NCBI GenBank assembly: GCA_000999395.1
Contig: LCOM01000011.1
Span: 3,812-35,211 of the forward strand
Length of the DNA: 31,400 nt
Source of the DNA: Parcubacteria group bacterium GW2011_GWA2_47_7
Lineage (GTDB): Bacteria; Patescibacteriota; Minisyncoccia; Phycocordibacterales; UBA6899
Reading direction: 5' to 3'
Below the pieces are notes generated by a model that was given only the letters and a program-made list of their open reading frames with translations, had not been told where the DNA came from and did no database searches. Of this stretch, positions 30,716-31,400 are shown in pieces. A program made the position numbers and the translations under genes. The first letter of the stretch is position 1, and every line of letters begins with the position of its first letter.

Positions 30716-31400
30716 TTATTTCAACTTATTCAATTTGTGCGGGTTATGATTCGGGCACTCCTTCTTCGAGCAACGCTCAGGAATAGTTTTTGTTCCTTCC
30801 ATCATGAGTGATTGGCACATGGGGCACAATGCACCGGTTGGCTTCGCCTTGATTGCGTGTTTACACTTTGGATAATTTGAGCAGGACCAAAATATACCAA
30901 AGCGGCCCTTCCGTTCGATCATGTCTCCCTCGTTGCAGATATTGCATTTCACTCCGCTTGAATTGACGGGATTCAGATTCGCATCCTTTTTGATGTATTT
31001 ACATTTCGGATAGTTTGCACAGGCGATGAATCGTCCGAACTTTCCCTCGCGCTCGATGAGGTCACCCTTGCCGCAATCTGGGCATTTTTCTCCAGTGAGT
31101 CTTGGTCCCTCAATTTCTGCGCCATCAATACCACGCAGACCGTCACACTCCGGAAATTTTGCACATGACATGAACTTTCCATTCTTGCCGAGCTTGATAA
31201 TCATTTCTCCGCCACACTTCGGACAGAGCATGTCCTTTGGTGCCTCGCCGAGGTTGGTAATCTTTTCAATTTTGTCTTTTGATTTCACTTCTTTTAAAAA
31301 TGGGCCATAAAATGCTTTCAGTGTTTTTGCATACGAGCGTTTCCCAAGGGCAATATCATCGAGCTCTTGCTCTATCTCTGCGGTAAACGTGTCGCTGATG
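30716..31400 (-). CDS. topA: DNA topoisomerase I, C-terminal part only
   Basis: The frame is open to the end of the window, so the catalytic N-terminal part is outside. Visible first is the end of the topoisomerase core (TAEIEQELDDIALGKRSYAK), then four zinc-ribbon repeats: CPKCGG...SCAKFPEC, CPDCGK...ACANYPKC, CNICNE...SCSNYPKC, and a divergent last one, CPMCQS...CSKKEC. Type IA topoisomerase I relaxes negative supercoils behind RNA polymerase; the ribbons bind single-stranded DNA and the polymerase. The three regular ribbons share the GK(F/N)G(R/K)F motif and are probably internal duplications. The gene ends in a strong terminator. Confidence 0.95.
   Translation of the reverse strand, partial: ISDTFTAEIEQELDDIALGKRSYAKTLKAFYGPFLKEVKSKDKIEKITNLGEAPKDMLCPKCGGEMIIKLGKNGKFMSCAKFPECDGLRGIDGAEIEGPRLTGEKCPDCGKGDLIEREGKFGRFIACANYPKCKYIKKDANLNPVNSSGVKCNICNEGDMIERKGRFGIFWSCSNYPKCKHAIKAKPTGALCPMCQSLMMEGTKTIPERCSKKECPNHNPHKLNKLK

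Noticed and set aside
1..31400. CRISPR array, rRNA genes or intact insertion sequence
   Set aside because: No regularly spaced repeats, rRNA-like stretches or transposase-like proteins were found on either strand.

Overview
The window reads as a reduced bacterial chromosome of the Candidate Phyla Radiation (Patescibacteria, probably a Parcubacteria-type lineage). The basis is inference from gene content: many secreted or membrane-anchored proteins of lineage-restricted type, a short RelA/SpoT protein without a C-terminal regulatory region, an AhpC peroxiredoxin without AhpF, single scattered tRNA genes without an encoded CCA end, and few Shine-Dalgarno sequences. No rRNA, CRISPR array or intact transposase gene was seen.

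Layout. 1-5007 holds the 3' end of a DUF3999-like surface protein, an AI-2E family permease, a broken M3 oligopeptidase and a MutY-type glycosylase that lacks its iron-sulfur ligands. 5008-5244 is a non-coding stretch with REP-like palindromes. 5245-9543 encodes a small membrane protein and a 1231-residue secreted protein (phospholipase-C-like, lamin-tail and beta-helix parts). 9625-13350 holds a DEDDh exonuclease, a frameshifted small ORF, a holin-family membrane protein, a MYG1 family protein, an N-terminally truncated Obg GTPase and a YiiX-like cysteine hydrolase. 13394-13865 holds a frameshifted minus-strand mini-gene and the gatB promoter. 13866-21706 holds gatB, then a surface locus: a protein with an N-terminal helix-turn-helix and one membrane span, followed by a three-gene operon of exported proteins ending in a 996-residue Fn3/carboxypeptidase-regulatory membrane protein. 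21876-23330 holds rpmG, an HTH/endonuclease-like gene overlapping tRNA-Trp, and a structured tRNA-flanking region with an att-like duplication. 23329-27461 holds an M15-like exported protein, miaA (minus), a peroxiredoxin and a GT-C-like membrane protein (minus). 27633-31400 holds tRNA-Leu with a second tRNA-flanking element, parB, relA/spoT (minus) and the 3' part of topA (minus).

Two patterns cross gene boundaries. First, at least seven genes carry a -10 hexamer whose last base lies 7-8 nt before the start codon, so transcripts probably begin at or next to the AUG (leaderless); in three of these the furthest-upstream ATG lies inside the -10 box, so the longer start is wrong. Second, both tRNA genes are followed by the same non-coding arrangement: a long hairpin whose 5' arm takes in the tRNA acceptor 3' strand, a GCGGGAGA box, a conserved GC-rich block and a further hairpin. 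This is my best candidate for an undescribed element. The window also has an unusual number of damaged genes (M3 peptidase, obg, three frameshifted small ORFs); true decay and assembly error cannot be told apart from the sequence alone.
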